Below are positions 1 to 6,504 of a stretch of DNA of 11,458 nucleotides, piece after piece. The translations under genes and the position numbers were made by a program. The stretch is from assembly GCA_964354135.1 (NCBI GenBank), contig CAYGZA010000223.1:1-11458 (forward strand), given 5' to 3'. Under the pieces are notes generated by a model. It saw only the letters and a program-made list of their open reading frames with translations. It was not told the origin of the DNA and made no database searches. How positions within the stretch are numbered: the stretch's first letter is position 1; each line of letters opens with the position of its first letter. This DNA is from CAYGZA01 sp964354135. GTDB lineage: Bacteria > Planctomycetota > Planctomycetia > Pirellulales > Thermoguttaceae.

Positions 1-58
1 CTTACGTCAGCGAGGACTCGTTTTTTGTCAAGACTAACTTAGTGCCATTGCCTACTGA

Positions 59-1873
59 TTACTCGCCTCTCTCCCCGCTTTCCATCGCCGCCAGCTCCGC
101 CTGCAAGCAGCCGTGCTCTTTCTCCAGGTAGCCGCGGCCTTGGCGGATGCCGACGTGGTCCCAGGGCAGCCGAGCGGTCACCGGATAGGGCGCGTGCAGG
201 GTCGCCTCCACGTCGATCCCGGCCTCCGCGATCGCCGACCACCACAGCTCCGGCTGGAGCCGATCGTACCAGGAGTCGAAGCGTGCCCCGCGCCGCCAGG
301 CCAGCTCGATGGCCGTCCCAAGCCGGCGGTCGCCCCGGGCCAGAAGCCCCTCCAGCAGGCTTGCCTCGACGCCGTGGCACTTGATCTGGACGCCCCGCAG
401 CGTTCGCCGCCGGCGGAGGTGCTGGTGTGCCTCGCGGAAGTAATCCCGCCGCTGCATGGCGTTCCACTGGTACGGCGTGTGGGGCTTGGGGACGAAGTTC
501 GACACGTTCACCACCACCGCCACCGGCCGCCCGCGGATCTCCTTGCCCAGCCGGGCGACCGTCTCGGCCATGTCGATCATGCCGTCGAGATCCACCGGCC
601 GCTCCCCGGGCAGGCCGCACATGAAATAGAGCTTGACCCGGTGAAAGCCGTTCCGGAACGCCTGCTTGCAGCCTTCGTAGAGGTCGTCGTTGCGGATCGA
701 CTTGCCGACCTGGCGGCGCATGTCGTCCCGGGCCACCTCCGGGGCAAGCGTGAGCCCCGAATGGCGGTCGGTGTTCAAGAGGTCGCTGACCCTCCGCAAC
801 TGCTCGTTGACCCGCAGGCTGGGCACGGATATCCCCACGCCCAGCGGCCGGAAGGTTTCCTGCAAACGCCGCATCAGCTCGTCGAGGTGCGGATAGTCGC
901 CGGTGGAAAGCGACAAGAGCGAGAGTTCTTCGTAGCCGGTGTTGCGGTAGGTCTCCCACGCCGCTTGGACGATCGTCTCCACGCGGCGGAAGCGGAGCGG
1001 CCGCTTGATCGCGGTGCTTTGGCAGAAACGGCACCGCCACGGGCAGCCCCGCATGATCTCAATCGTCATCCGGTCCTGCACGCAGGCCACGTAGGGCACG
1101 ACGGGCGCCGTAGGGAGCGGCACCGCATCCAAATCGGCGACGACTGCCGGCGGGACTATCGCCGGCACGCCGGGAACCCTCGGCCGCAGGCCGGCAATCC
1201 GCCCGGCGGCGTCGAACTCCGGCTCGTAGCACTGCGGAACGTAGACGGAGGGAAGCTCGCGGGCCATGGCAGCCAAGACCGACGCCCGATCACCGCCCGA
1301 ATGCCGCAGTCGGAGCCACGCCTCGCAGACCGCCGGCAAGGTCTCTTCGCCGTCGCCGATCGCGAACAGGTCCACAAACCGCGACATCGGCTCCGGATTG
1401 TGGGCGGACGGCCCGCCGGCAATCACCAGGGGATGCTCCAGGGTCCGCTCGGCCGATAGCAGGGGGATGCCGCCGAGGTCCAGGATTGTCAACACGTTCG
1501 CGTACGAGAGCTCGTGCTGGAGCGAAAAGCCGAGCACGTCGAAGCAGGGCAGGGGGGTGAACGTTTCCAGGCCGTAAAGCGGGAGCCGGTGCCGGCGGAG
1601 CAGGTCCTCCATGTCGCTCCCGGGGGCGAAGACCCGCTCGCAGGCCCAGTCCTCGCGGCGGTTCATCAGGTGGTAGAGGACCTGGAGGCCGTGGTGGCTC
1701 ATGCCGATCGTATAGGCGTCGGGAAAGGCCAGGCAGAGCTTCCCCCGCACGCGGCCGTGGTCCTTGACCACCGCGTTCAGCTCCCCGCCGATGTATTGCC
1801 CCGGGGTCTGTACCCGAGGGAGAAGGCGAGTCCGCACGATCTCCTTGAGCGACGCATCGACCACAGGCTGCAC
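59..1873 (-). CDS. B12-binding-type radical SAM protein, TIGR03960-like
   Basis: The 604-residue product has the radical SAM cluster motif CPWRCRFC, with Cys277, Cys281 and Cys284 expected to hold a 4Fe-4S cluster that cleaves S-adenosylmethionine. Residues about 40-190 look like the cobalamin-binding-type Rossmann domain that precedes many such enzymes (PDAYTIGMSHHGLQVLYH; IAGGPSAHNPEP; AIGDGEE). The radical SAM barrel runs about 265-500 and a helical tail with LPWDH closes the protein. This order matches the TIGR03960 family, whose reaction is not established as far as I know. Members are often fused to, or next to, a DUF2344 protein; that part is absent here, though it could lie beyond the left edge. 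The start is GTG at 1873; a second in-frame GTG at 1864 has better spacing from GGTGGAG upstream. It diverges from the methyltransferase gene. Family call firm; substrate unknown. Confidence 0.9.
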   Translation of the reverse strand: MQPVVDASLKEIVRTRLLPRVQTPGQYIGGELNAVVKDHGRVRGKLCLAFPDAYTIGMSHHGLQVLYHLMNRREDWACERVFAPGSDMEDLLRRHRLPLYGLETFTPLPCFDVLGFSLQHELSYANVLTILDLGGIPLLSAERTLEHPLVIAGGPSAHNPEPMSRFVDLFAIGDGEETLPAVCEAWLRLRHSGGDRASVLAAMARELPSVYVPQCYEPEFDAAGRIAGLRPRVPGVPAIVPPAVVADLDAVPLPTAPVVPYVACVQDRMTIEIMRGCPWRCRFCQSTAIKRPLRFRRVETIVQAAWETYRNTGYEELSLLSLSTGDYPHLDELMRRLQETFRPLGVGISVPSLRVNEQLRRVSDLLNTDRHSGLTLAPEVARDDMRRQVGKSIRNDDLYEGCKQAFRNGFHRVKLYFMCGLPGERPVDLDGMIDMAETVARLGKEIRGRPVAVVVNVSNFVPKPHTPYQWNAMQRRDYFREAHQHLRRRRTLRGVQIKCHGVEASLLEGLLARGDRRLGTAIELAWRRGARFDSWYDRLQPELWWSAIAEAGIDVEATLHAPYPVTARLPWDHVGIRQGRGYLEKEHGCLQAELAAMESGERGE

Positions 1874-2059
1874 GCTCCACCGACGACCGCAAACGATTCA
1901 TTATGCCGGGAGAGGCTGCGACAAGACAGGGCCCCACCAGCTGAGGGGCCGAGTTGTTCAGTCCAGCCGAGGCACGCTCAATGTATAATAGGATTGCGTG
2001 GAACTTCGACGGATGGCCGGGGCAAAGCGCAGCGTGCCCCGGAATGAGGTGGAACGGCA
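1874..2059. promoter_or_regulatory. Divergent intergenic region with a TATAAT box for the methyltransferase gene
   Basis: This 186-bp spacer separates two divergently transcribed genes, so it must hold both promoters. A perfect TATAAT lies on the plus strand at 1984-1989, about 70 bp before the methyltransferase ATG. The nearest -35-like element, TTGTTC at 1954-1959, is 24 bp away, which is too far for a standard sigma70 pair. Only the -10 is therefore supported. A GAGGTG Shine-Dalgarno at 2046-2051 sits 8 bases before the ATG at 2060. I see no clear minus-strand promoter. Confidence 0.4.
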
Positions 2060-3310
2060 ATGCACACGCGCAGTCGGCAGATCGGATTCGTTTGCTGCCT
2101 CGCAGTGCTTTGGGCTGCGCGACCGGCCGGCTCGGCCGCGCAAGGGCGGCTCGACTTCGCCGCCGCGCGGAACCGCATGGTGGACCAGGACATCGCCGCC
2201 GCGGGGGTCGGTAACCCGCGCGTGATCGAGTCCATGCGCAAGACCCCGCGGCACGAGTTCGTGCCGACCAAGCCCTCCAACCTCCGCGACGCCGCCTACT
2301 GGGACATGGCCTTGCCGATCGGCCACGGGCAGACCATCTCGCCGCCGTTCATTGTGGCGTACATGACCGAGCAGCTCGACCCCCAACCCACCGACAAGGT
2401 GTTGGAGATTGGCACCGGCAGCGGCTACCAGGCGGCGGTGCTCAGCCCACTGGTGGCCGAGGTCTACACCATCGAGATTGTCGAAGCCCTCGGGCACCGG
2501 GCGGCCAAGGACCTCAAGCGCCTCAAGTACGCCAACGTTTATGCCAAGGTCGGCGACGGCTACCAGGGCTGGCCCGAGCACGCCCCGTTCGACAAGATCA
2601 TCGTCACCTGCTCGCCGGAGCGGGTCCCGCCGGCGCTGGTTGCGCAGCTCAAGGAGGGCGGGCGGATGATCGTTCCCGTAGGCGAGCGCTACCAGCAGGT
2701 CTTCTACCTGCTTCGGAAGACCGGCGGCCGGCTGGAGACCGAGGCCCTTCGGCCGACGCTCTTCGTCCCGATGACCGGCGAGGCGGAAAACAAGCGCAAG
2801 GTCCGGCCCGACCCGGCCAATCCGCGGATCGTCAACGGCGACTTCGAGGAAACGGCAGGCGATCCGCCCGAGCCCGCCGGCTGGCACTACCAGCGCCAGC
2901 TCCAACTGGCGGCGGACTCGAAGGCCCCATCGGGCAACAGCTACGTCACGTTCGCCAACGCCGAGCCGGGCCGCGGGGCCCAGGCACTCCAGGGCTTCGG
3001 CTGCGACGGCCGCGCCGTGAAGGCCCTCGACCTTTCGATCCGCGTCCGCTGCAAGGAGATCCACCCCGGCCAGAACGCCGGCCAGTTGCCCTCCGTGACC
3101 ATTTCCTTTTACGACGAGAACCGCGCCGTGGTGGGCGAAGGCTCCATCGGCCCTTGGAAGGGCACGTTTCCGTGGCAACGCCAGACGGGCGTGATCCCGG
3201 TTCCGGTGAAGGCCCGCGAGGCGATCATCCGCATCGGGCTCTTGGGGGCCACCGGCGAGGTCTCCTTCGACAACCTCCGGCTCCAGGCAACCAAAGGCAA
3301 AGGGAGATAG
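2060..3310 (+). CDS. pcm: Exported protein-L-isoaspartate O-methyltransferase with C-terminal beta-sandwich domain
   Basis: The 416-residue product has a signal-peptide-like N-terminus (basic MHTRSR, hydrophobic core, AAQG near 26-29). Residues about 33-235 are a protein-L-isoaspartate methyltransferase domain: GHGQTISPPFIVAYM at 88-102 matches the family's conserved active-site segment, VLEIGTGSGYQAA at 114-126 is SAM motif I, and Glu139 is the acidic residue of motif II. The family methylates isoaspartyl residues in damaged proteins so they can revert to normal aspartate. Usual enzymes are about 210 residues. The extra 170 residues begin with NGDFEE (249-254) and end with VSFDNLRLQ (401-409), a carbohydrate-binding/galactose-binding-like jelly-roll pattern. 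Export would separate the enzyme from cytoplasmic SAM, which is odd. The start is supported by GAGGTG at good spacing. Methyltransferase call firm; export and jelly roll inferred. Confidence 0.9.
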   Translation: MHTRSRQIGFVCCLAVLWAARPAGSAAQGRLDFAAARNRMVDQDIAAAGVGNPRVIESMRKTPRHEFVPTKPSNLRDAAYWDMALPIGHGQTISPPFIVAYMTEQLDPQPTDKVLEIGTGSGYQAAVLSPLVAEVYTIEIVEALGHRAAKDLKRLKYANVYAKVGDGYQGWPEHAPFDKIIVTCSPERVPPALVAQLKEGGRMIVPVGERYQQVFYLLRKTGGRLETEALRPTLFVPMTGEAENKRKVRPDPANPRIVNGDFEETAGDPPEPAGWHYQRQLQLAADSKAPSGNSYVTFANAEPGRGAQALQGFGCDGRAVKALDLSIRVRCKEIHPGQNAGQLPSVTISFYDENRAVVGEGSIGPWKGTFPWQRQTGVIPVPVKAREAIIRIGLLGATGEVSFDNLRLQATKGKGR

Positions 3311-3349
3311 CCCCTACGGCCCGAGGCAGGGGCGGAGCCTCTCGGCCGC

Positions 3350-3414
3350 GATAGTCTTGGCGCGGCAAGGCCGCAGCCAATCAGACTTCCGAAGTCTCTA
3401 AGACTTCGGAAGTC
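3350..3414 (+). repeat. Interspersed palindromic repeat, copy 1
   Basis: GACTTCCGAAGTC at 3384-3396 and its exact reverse complement GACTTCGGAAGTC at 3402-3414 are separated by TCTAA, giving a 13-bp stem. Each half is itself a 6-bp inverted repeat around one central base. Ahead of it GCCGCAGCCAA (3370-3380) and GATAGT (3350-3355) recur in copy 2 at 6343-6393; copy 1 has 14 extra bases (3356-3369) between them. Those extra bases also let TTGGC at 3357-3361 pair with GCCAA at 3376-3380. The element lies between convergent genes, and its loop region holds the TAG stop (3398-3400) of the minus-strand gene. It could be a REP-like mobile repeat or a bidirectional terminator; there is no T-tract. 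Confidence 0.8.
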
Positions 3415-3928
3415 CAGACGCTTTCGCTTCGGCCGGGTCCGGTTGGCGGACCAGGAGCTCCCATTGGCGAGACTTCCCGTCGCCGGGCTTGCCGGAGTCG
3501 AGTGCCACCGTGATTGCCTTGCCGAGAGTGATCGCCTCGACCAGCCGCAAGCCGCGAGTGGTGATCCGCACTCCGTCGTCCGTCGCGGAACTGAGGTCTG
3601 CTACGTTCGCCGTTGCATCCACCAATAGCCGGCCGCCGGTGCGAAAGACCTTCACCGAGAACGACGTGCCGTATCGCAGGGGCTCTGCCACTTCCGAACC
3701 CCGAGGAGCGGGCACCTCCCCTCCGACTTGAACCACCGCGGGCTGCCCCTCAAGCGTCATCAGGCGAGGTGCGCACAGAACCTGCACCCGGCCGTCCGCT
3801 CCGCGCTCCACCAGCTTGAGCTGGATTTCGTACTGGGGCGGCGTCCCTTCCGGAGACGCGCCCGAGCCGGCGCTCGAAAGGACCAGAACCGCAATCCACG
3901 CCACCATCACACTCGTTCGGGCCAACAT
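3398..3928 (-). CDS. Small exported protein resembling part of a secretin core domain
   Basis: The 176-residue product has a signal peptide (MLARTSVMVAWIAVLVLSSAGSGA). The mature part resembles the middle of the secretin pore domain of type II/III secretion and type IV pilus outer-membrane channels: VLCAPRLMTLEGQPAVVQVG at 50-69 matches the 'sAPri.tl.gq.A.i.vG' block, EVPAP follows, then RYGTSFSVKV (85-94), and RITTRGLRLVEAITLGKAITV (121-141) matches the late 'tr...t.v.l.dG.t..' strands. The N0/N1/N2 domains and the rest of the pore are missing, so it is not a functional channel by itself. It starts one base after rodA ends, and a strong AAAGGAGG fixes the start at 3928 rather than further upstream. 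The last residues GLPKS and the stop are encoded by the palindromic repeat. Role unknown; resemblance judged by eye. Confidence 0.75.
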   Translation of the reverse strand: MLARTSVMVAWIAVLVLSSAGSGASPEGTPPQYEIQLKLVERGADGRVQVLCAPRLMTLEGQPAVVQVGGEVPAPRGSEVAEPLRYGTSFSVKVFRTGGRLLVDATANVADLSSATDDGVRITTRGLRLVEAITLGKAITVALDSGKPGDGKSRQWELLVRQPDPAEAKASGLPKS

Positions 3929-3929
3929 T

Positions 3930-5126
3930 TCAGGCCTCCTTTCCCAAGAGAGCGAGGAATCCGTCGCGCACGGTCCCAGACCGGGCAGGACCCCCCGACG
4001 CCTCGTAACGAAACGGCTCGCCGGCCACGTCGTAGCCGGGCCGAAGACCGACATTCAGAATCAGCCCCAGGAGTATTCCTTGCGCCACCAGGCCGCTCCC
4101 ACCGTAGCTCACCAGCGGCAGCGACAACCCGACCACCGGCAACAGCCCGACGGCCATGCCGAGGTTCACCAGCACTTGCACGGCGAGCATGCCGGTCAAG
4201 CCCGCAGCGACCAGCCGGCCGAACGGGTCCTGGGTGGCCGCGGCGACCGCCAGCCCCCGCCACACCAGCAGGGCATAGAGTGCCAGGATGAGAACCGCCC
4301 CGGGAAGCCCGAGACGCTCCACCAGAACGCAGAAAACGAAATCGCTATGGGCCTCGGGAAGATGGTAAACCGCCAGGTCCTCCGCCGCTTGACCCGTCCA
4401 AACGCTCCCCCAGACCGATCCGAGGGCCATCGTCTGCTTTGCCTGATAGAGCTGATAGGTCTCGCTGGCCGTGGACTCTCCGGGCCCTACCTGCTCGAAG
4501 AGCGCGGTTACGCGGGACCGTTGCTCCCGGCTCATCTGGGCCCAAAGGACCGGCATGGCGAGAAGCCCTATCAGGGCAAGCCGGAGCAAGTTCCCGCGAC
4601 GGGTCCCCGCCACGTAGAGCATCCAGAAGAGCACTGGAACAAGAAGTGTCGCCGTGCCCAAATCCGGCTCGCGAAGAATCAACACCACGGGCAAGAGCGT
4701 GAGACCCAGGGGCAAGAGGAGGCGAAGTGGACGCCGGGAGTTCTCGCCATCGGCCAAGTACCGCGCGAGGGCCAGCACGAAGACCACCTTTGCCAGCTCC
4801 GACGGCTGAAAGCCGACCGGTCCCAAGCGGATCCACCGCTTCGCCCCGTTGACCGCAGGGAACCAGTACACTGCCGCCAGCAAGAGTAATACCACCAGAA
4901 AGAGGGGATAGGCCCAGCGGCTGAGGGTGCGGCAACTGGGAAGTGTGCCCGCGAGCATCGCCGCTCCGGCGAAGGCGGACCAGACCAGTTGTTGCCTGAG
5001 GTACCGGCCCGACCCGCCCGCGAGCTCTTCGCACCGGTCGATCCCGAGCCATCCCAAGCCGACGAGTGTCGACGCGGCGACCAGGAGAGACCAGGGAAGT
5101 CGTCTAACCCAAGCGTGGGGGGGCAT
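3930..5126 (-). CDS. rodA: SEDS-family peptidoglycan glycosyltransferase RodA/FtsW
   Basis: The 398-residue membrane protein has about ten hydrophobic segments. SEDS signatures are clear: GAKRWIRLGPVGFQPSELAK at 94-113, EPDLGTA at 153-159, the HLPEAHSDF loop at 255-263 with Asp262, the acidic residue needed for polymerase activity in this family, and NLGMAVGLLPVVGLSLPLVS at 321-340 followed by YGGSG. SEDS proteins polymerise lipid II into glycan strands together with a class B penicillin-binding protein; RodA serves elongation and FtsW division. Length and the LPVVGLSLPLVSYGGSG ending suit RodA better, but no mreB, mreC or pbp2 is visible to confirm. The tail after about 350 is cytoplasmic and poorly conserved. 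No good Shine-Dalgarno precedes the ATG at 5126. It heads an operon with the secretin-like gene. Peptidoglycan in planctomycetes is established. Confidence 0.92.
   Translation of the reverse strand: MPPHAWVRRLPWSLLVAASTLVGLGWLGIDRCEELAGGSGRYLRQQLVWSAFAGAAMLAGTLPSCRTLSRWAYPLFLVVLLLLAAVYWFPAVNGAKRWIRLGPVGFQPSELAKVVFVLALARYLADGENSRRPLRLLLPLGLTLLPVVLILREPDLGTATLLVPVLFWMLYVAGTRRGNLLRLALIGLLAMPVLWAQMSREQRSRVTALFEQVGPGESTASETYQLYQAKQTMALGSVWGSVWTGQAAEDLAVYHLPEAHSDFVFCVLVERLGLPGAVLILALYALLVWRGLAVAAATQDPFGRLVAAGLTGMLAVQVLVNLGMAVGLLPVVGLSLPLVSYGGSGLVAQGILLGLILNVGLRPGYDVAGEPFRYEASGGPARSGTVRDGFLALLGKEA
3935..3942 (-). promoter_or_regulatory. Strong Shine-Dalgarno that sets the start of the secretin-like gene
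   Basis: On the minus strand this reads AAAGGAGG, six bases before the ATG at 3928. It lies inside the last codons of rodA, whose stop TGA (3932-3930) is one base before that ATG, so the two genes are probably translationally coupled. It argues against a longer reading of the small gene from 4054, which would overlap rodA by 125 bases and lose the signal peptide from the N-terminus. Confidence 0.8.
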
Positions 5127-5180
5127 TGGCTTGCAAGATAGGACGCTGGAGACCCGCTACTCAGGGAGGTCTTCTCACCG

Positions 5181-5229
5181 CCTCTTAAGAGGGGAAGGCC
5201 GGCGGCCGGTGATTATAGCGGTCGGCCTT
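5181..5229 (-). promoter_or_regulatory. Possible rodA promoter/operator with palindromes
   Basis: A 12-bp perfect palindrome (CCTCTTAAGAGG, 5181-5192) lies just downstream, in the direction of rodA, of a minus-strand TATAAT at 5217-5212. The TATAAT sits in the loop of an AAGGCCG/CGGCCTT inverted repeat. A dimeric regulator bound at the palindrome would sit near the transcription start. This is inference from layout: the -35 is poor and no regulator gene is nearby. Confidence 0.3.
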
Positions 5230-5407
5230 TGGGGCACCTAGAGCAGTGCTTTCTTGGGGCGGCAACGGGGCAGCGGATTTCTGTCACGGCCAAGAAGACG
5301 ATGAGGTGGGCCGTCATGGGACCGGGGCCATGGTCCGGCGGAGGAAAATGCCCGTATTTCCCCTGTTTTCCGCACTCTTCGATACCGGAGAAGTCTTCGC
5401 AGCCTAC

Positions 5408-5435
5408 TTGATTTGCGTGCTACGGTTGGTATGCT
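5408..5435 (+). promoter_or_regulatory. Candidate promoter of the Cys-rich TIGR03000 gene
   Basis: TTGATT (5408-5413) and TATGCT (5430-5435) are 16 bp apart, each matching the sigma70 consensus at 4 of 6 bases. TG at 5427-5428 gives an extended -10 (TGgTATGCT). Transcription would begin near 5442, leaving a leader of about 75 bases before the ATG at 5516. Confidence 0.4.
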
Positions 5436-5497
5436 GAGTGGGGTTTCACGATCACGCGACGTCGGTTAGCACTGAAGACGCACTTCGTTTGCCTGTT

Positions 5498-5506
5498 GGA
5501 AGGGAG
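5498..5506 (+). promoter_or_regulatory. Shine-Dalgarno setting the Cys-rich gene start
   Basis: GGAAGGGAG ends 9 bases before the ATG at 5516. The reading frame stays open upstream to a GTG at 5438, but that start would put 26 unrelated residues ahead of a normal signal peptide, so 5516 is preferred. Confidence 0.65.
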
Positions 5507-5515
5507 CCAAATGCC

Positions 5516-6307
5516 ATGATTCGACCGAGCTGGAAGAACCTGATACTGGCCGCGGTTTTCGCCGGGGCGCTGGCCGTGAATGCCTCTCCCGCGGAGGCCC
5601 ACGGGCTGTGGTGGCGGCACCACGCTTGGGTCTCGGTTTGCGATCCGTGTTGGGTAAGCGTGTGCGATCCCTGCTGCGTGTCGTACCGGCCTTTGCGGCC
5701 ACTGTACAACTTCGTACACCGGCCCTTCCGGTGGTGCTGCGGGTGGCGGCCTTGGTGTCACTGCTATGTCTCCTTCGTCTCCGAGGTTTGCTGTGAAGAG
5801 GGCAGGGTGGTCTCGCAGCCGGCCACCGCTCCCCGCAAGCCGGAACTCAAGCCCACCCTGGCGCCGCCGAAGCCCGAGCCCGAGCGCAGGGACGATCTGC
5901 TGAATCCCCCGGGCCCCGAGGGTCCTTCGGGCGTGAAGGGTTCGGGGAGCCCGGCAAAGCCTCTCTCCGTCCCGGATTCCGCGAAGCCGGGCAGCACGAA
6001 GCTGGACGTGCGGCCCGATAGCGGCCTTCTGACGGTCCACGTGCCGGCGGGCGCCAAGGTCTTCATCAACGGCCTGGAAACCCGTAGCACGGGCACGCGC
6101 CGGCAGTATGTCTCCCACGGTCTGGCGGAAGGCAAGCACTACCCGTACCAGGTGCAGGTACTGCTCCCGCGCAACCCGCAAGGGGCCGGAGACGGCCGGC
6201 AGTGGGCCATAGCGACCAGGACCGTATATCTCACGAGCGGCGACCGCGTCGGCCTGAGCTTCGCCGACCGGACCGCGGACGGCGTCCTGGTGGCCCAGGG
6301 GGGATAG
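5516..6307 (+). CDS. Cys-rich exported protein with C-terminal TIGR03000 planctomycete domain
   Basis: The 263-residue product starts with a signal peptide (hydrophobic core 9-21, cleavage probably after AEA at 26-28). Residues 42-93 hold 11 cysteines plus many Trp, Tyr and Arg, including a perfect tandem octapeptide WVSVCDPC at 38-45 and 46-53. A Pro/Lys/Ser-rich linker spans about 101-160. Residues about 162-240 (LTVHVPAGAKVFINGLETRS, later LAEGKHYPYQVQV and TVYLTSGDRVGLSF) match what I know as TIGR03000, a small domain found in planctomycetes and resembling PEGA-type beta domains. The function is unknown; a disulfide-linked envelope or cell-surface protein is the simplest guess. It diverges from rodA and is followed by palindromic repeat copy 2. 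Domain call fairly firm; role not. Confidence 0.82.
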   Translation: MIRPSWKNLILAAVFAGALAVNASPAEAHGLWWRHHAWVSVCDPCWVSVCDPCCVSYRPLRPLYNFVHRPFRWCCGWRPWCHCYVSFVSEVCCEEGRVVSQPATAPRKPELKPTLAPPKPEPERRDDLLNPPGPEGPSGVKGSGSPAKPLSVPDSAKPGSTKLDVRPDSGLLTVHVPAGAKVFINGLETRSTGTRRQYVSHGLAEGKHYPYQVQVLLPRNPQGAGDGRQWAIATRTVYLTSGDRVGLSFADRTADGVLVAQGG

Positions 6308-6342
6308 AGGCCGTCGCGGCGCTCGCCGGTGCAGCGCATCGT

Positions 6343-6393
6343 GATAGTGCCGCAGCCAAAGAGACTTCCGAAGTCTTTAAGACTTCGGAAGTC
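6343..6393 (+). repeat. Interspersed palindromic repeat, copy 2
   Basis: GACTTCCGAAGTC (6363-6375), loop TTTAA, then GACTTCGGAAGTC (6381-6393) form a perfect 13-bp inverted repeat. They are preceded at the same 3-base distance as in copy 1 by GCCGCAGCCAA (6349-6359). GATAGT (6343-6348) directly abuts that block here, whereas copy 1 has 14 extra bases. The element begins 36 bp past the stop of the Cys-rich gene; copy 1 begins 40 bp past the stop of the methyltransferase gene. The shared flank shows the copies are homologous rather than chance hairpins. Confidence 0.8.
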
Positions 6394-6504
6394 TTCGCGG
6401 TGTCTTCTCGGTGTGAGGGTCTCTTTCTTGGCAGGCCGTGACGCCGCCGTTGTACGAGAGCCTCGGAGCGCGGCGCTCTTTGCGACGACATTCGGTTGCC
6501 GTTG

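Larger units (their letters stand above)
5127..5515. other. 389-bp divergent spacer between rodA and the Cys-rich gene
   Basis: No convincing gene was found. It contains a perfect 12-bp palindrome CCTCTTAAGAGG at 5181-5192. A 7-bp inverted repeat follows (AAGGCCG 5195-5201, CGGCCTT 5223-5229) whose loop holds, on the minus strand, TATAAT (5217-5212), a possible -10 for rodA 86 bp from its start. No matching -35 is seen: TAGGTG stands at the right distance and fits only 2 of 6 bases. A plus-strand promoter candidate is listed separately at 5408-5435. The stretch 5240-5400 shows nothing else I can interpret. Confidence 0.5.

Noticed and set aside
16..30. T-run (CGTTTTTTG) near the left edge as a terminator
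   Set aside because: No GC hairpin precedes it on the plus strand, and the neighbouring gene reads on the minus strand, where it would be an A-run.
113..1459. Long plus-strand open frame of 448 codons opposite the radical SAM gene
   Set aside because: Its Pro/Arg/His/Gly-rich composition is typical of GC-rich antisense frames, it shows no recognisable motif, and the opposite strand carries an unmistakable radical SAM protein.
1954..1989. TTGTTC with TATAAT as a full sigma70 promoter
   Set aside because: The spacer is 24 bp, far outside the normal 15-19 bp; only the -10 was kept.
1958..3178. Minus-strand frame of 406 codons opposite the methyltransferase gene
   Set aside because: Antisense shadow: low-complexity composition, no family motif, and the sense strand has the full set of methyltransferase motifs.
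3319..3345. Imperfect hairpin CCGAGGC...GCCTCTCGG as intrinsic terminator of the methyltransferase gene
   Set aside because: Short bulged stem and no T-tract; could help termination but is not distinguishable from background GC pairing.
3929..4054. Longer N-terminus for the secretin-like protein starting at 4054
   Set aside because: It would overlap rodA by 125 bases and bury the signal peptide; AAAGGAGG at 3935-3942 clearly serves the ATG at 3928.
3816..4889. Plus-strand frame of 357 codons opposite rodA
   Set aside because: Rich in Gln, His, Arg and Pro with no domain; the opposite strand has all SEDS signatures.
5386..5400. GAGAAGTCTTCGC, similar to part of palindromic repeat copy 2
   Set aside because: Only about 11 bases match, without the inverted partner or the GCCGCAGCCAA flank; chance or too decayed to call.
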